NCBI GenBank assembly: GCA_002327335.1
Contig: DCVH01000061.1
Location: 1,815-6,830 of the forward strand
Direction: 5' to 3'
DNA length: 5,016 bases
DNA from: Patescibacteria group bacterium UBA2193
GTDB taxonomy: Bacteria; Patescibacteriota; Minisyncoccia; Moranbacterales; DUUL01
Shown here: piece by piece, positions 4,650 to 5,016 of the stretch
Layout: each line of letters opens with the position of its first letter
Position numbering within the stretch: the first letter of the stretch is position 1
Notes under the pieces: model-generated
Seen by the model: the letters and a program-made list of their open reading frames with translations, nothing else
The model's database searches: none
Told to the model about the DNA's origin: nothing
Translations under genes and position numbers: made by a program

Positions 4650-5016
4650 ATGTCTAAACTAGAAAACAACATCCCTTTTCACGTAGCAATTATTCCGGAC
4701 GGGAACAGGAGATGGGCGAAAAAGAGAGGGCTGGCTCCATGGGAAGGGCACAAAGCCGGTGCTGACGTCATTGAGGAAATAACAAAAGAAGCTCTTAATA
4801 TTGGGATTAAATGCTTATCTTTTTGGGGTTCTTCTGCTGACAATCTCACAAAAAGACCCCTTGAGGAAAAAAGAGCTCTTCTTAAAATATACGAAACCTA
4901 TTTTTCAAAACTCATTTCAAACAAAGAAATCTATGAAAAAGAAACTCGAATAAACATTCTTGGTCTCTGGGAAGAACAGTTTCCGGAAGGATTGAAAAAA
5001 ATATTAAAAGAGGGAA
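4650..5016 (+). CDS. uppS: Isoprenyl transferase / undecaprenyl diphosphate synthase (cis-prenyltransferase), 3' end cut by window edge
   Basis: Adds isopentenyl units in cis configuration to an all-trans allylic primer, making the polyprenyl diphosphate carrier for peptidoglycan and other envelope glycans; acts at the inner face of the membrane. The 122 visible residues start with the family signature HVAIIPDGNRRWAKKRG (11-27) holding catalytic D17 and the diphosphate-binding GNRR, then EGHKAGA (32-38) with the conserved His-Lys region, and LSFWGSSADNLTKRP (56-70), where most bacterial enzymes have Y-F-S-S-E-N-W-x-R-P. N65 is kept but the usual Trp is L66. Full-length family members are about 230-260 residues, so roughly half is visible. 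ATG 4650 gives the normal short N-terminus; only A-rich sequence precedes it, with no Shine-Dalgarno. The preceding gene would supply its allylic primer, which supports an operon. Confidence 0.94.
   Translation, partial: MSKLENNIPFHVAIIPDGNRRWAKKRGLAPWEGHKAGADVIEEITKEALNIGIKCLSFWGSSADNLTKRPLEEKRALLKIYETYFSKLISNKEIYEKETRINILGLWEEQFPEGLKKILKEG

Noticed and set aside
1..5016. UGA-to-glycine recoding (genetic code 25, known from SR1 and Gracilibacteria)
   Set aside because: All reading frames are full length under the standard code without in-frame TGA. The four complete genes end in TAG or TAA, which is too few to infer that UGA is not used as a stop.

Overview
The window is an AT-rich, gene-dense bacterial segment. 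It holds a leftward translation cluster (rpmE, prfA, prmC) and a rightward set: a secreted CAP-domain protein, a tRNA-Glu gene and two prenyltransferase genes. Several traits fit a Patescibacteria/CPR-type genome (Parcubacteria-like): low GC, short intergenic gaps, start sites with no clear Shine-Dalgarno sequence, an NLPY variant in PrmC, a divergent UppS with SADNLTKRP where most bacteria have SSENW, and a tRNA with no encoded CCA. This assignment is an inference from gene style; no 16S or other marker is present.

Left part (1-2215, minus strand). rpmE encodes a zinc-type ribosomal protein L31 with a lysine-rich tail. It is followed by an intrinsic terminator, and then prfA (release factor 1) starts from its own extended -10 promoter. 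prmC, the methyltransferase expected to modify the GGQ glutamine of RF1, begins one base after the prfA stop codon and runs off the left edge. Enzyme and substrate are therefore made from one transcript.

Middle (2216-3522). A 138-base divergent region carries a strong promoter for the rightward CAP-domain gene and a weaker candidate for rpmE. The CAP protein has one N-terminal membrane helix, a complete YkwD-like CAP domain and a C-terminal helical hairpin with four symmetrically placed cysteines. Next comes tRNA-Glu(CUC), with a textbook TTGACA-17-TAAAAT promoter and an A/T hairpin in its leader. Downstream of the tRNA are two degenerate copies of its anticodon-arm sequence and a TGACCAG direct repeat just upstream of an extended -10 element.

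Right part (3523-5016, plus strand). A trans-polyprenyl diphosphate synthase (GTG start) is followed 41 bases later by the 5' part of uppS, a cis-prenyltransferase. Together they would supply an all-trans primer and extend it to the polyprenyl carrier lipid used for cell-envelope glycans. I see no mobile element, CRISPR array or defence system. The odd features are small-scale: tRNA-like repeats, promoter architecture, a possible disulfide-stapled hairpin and motif variants.
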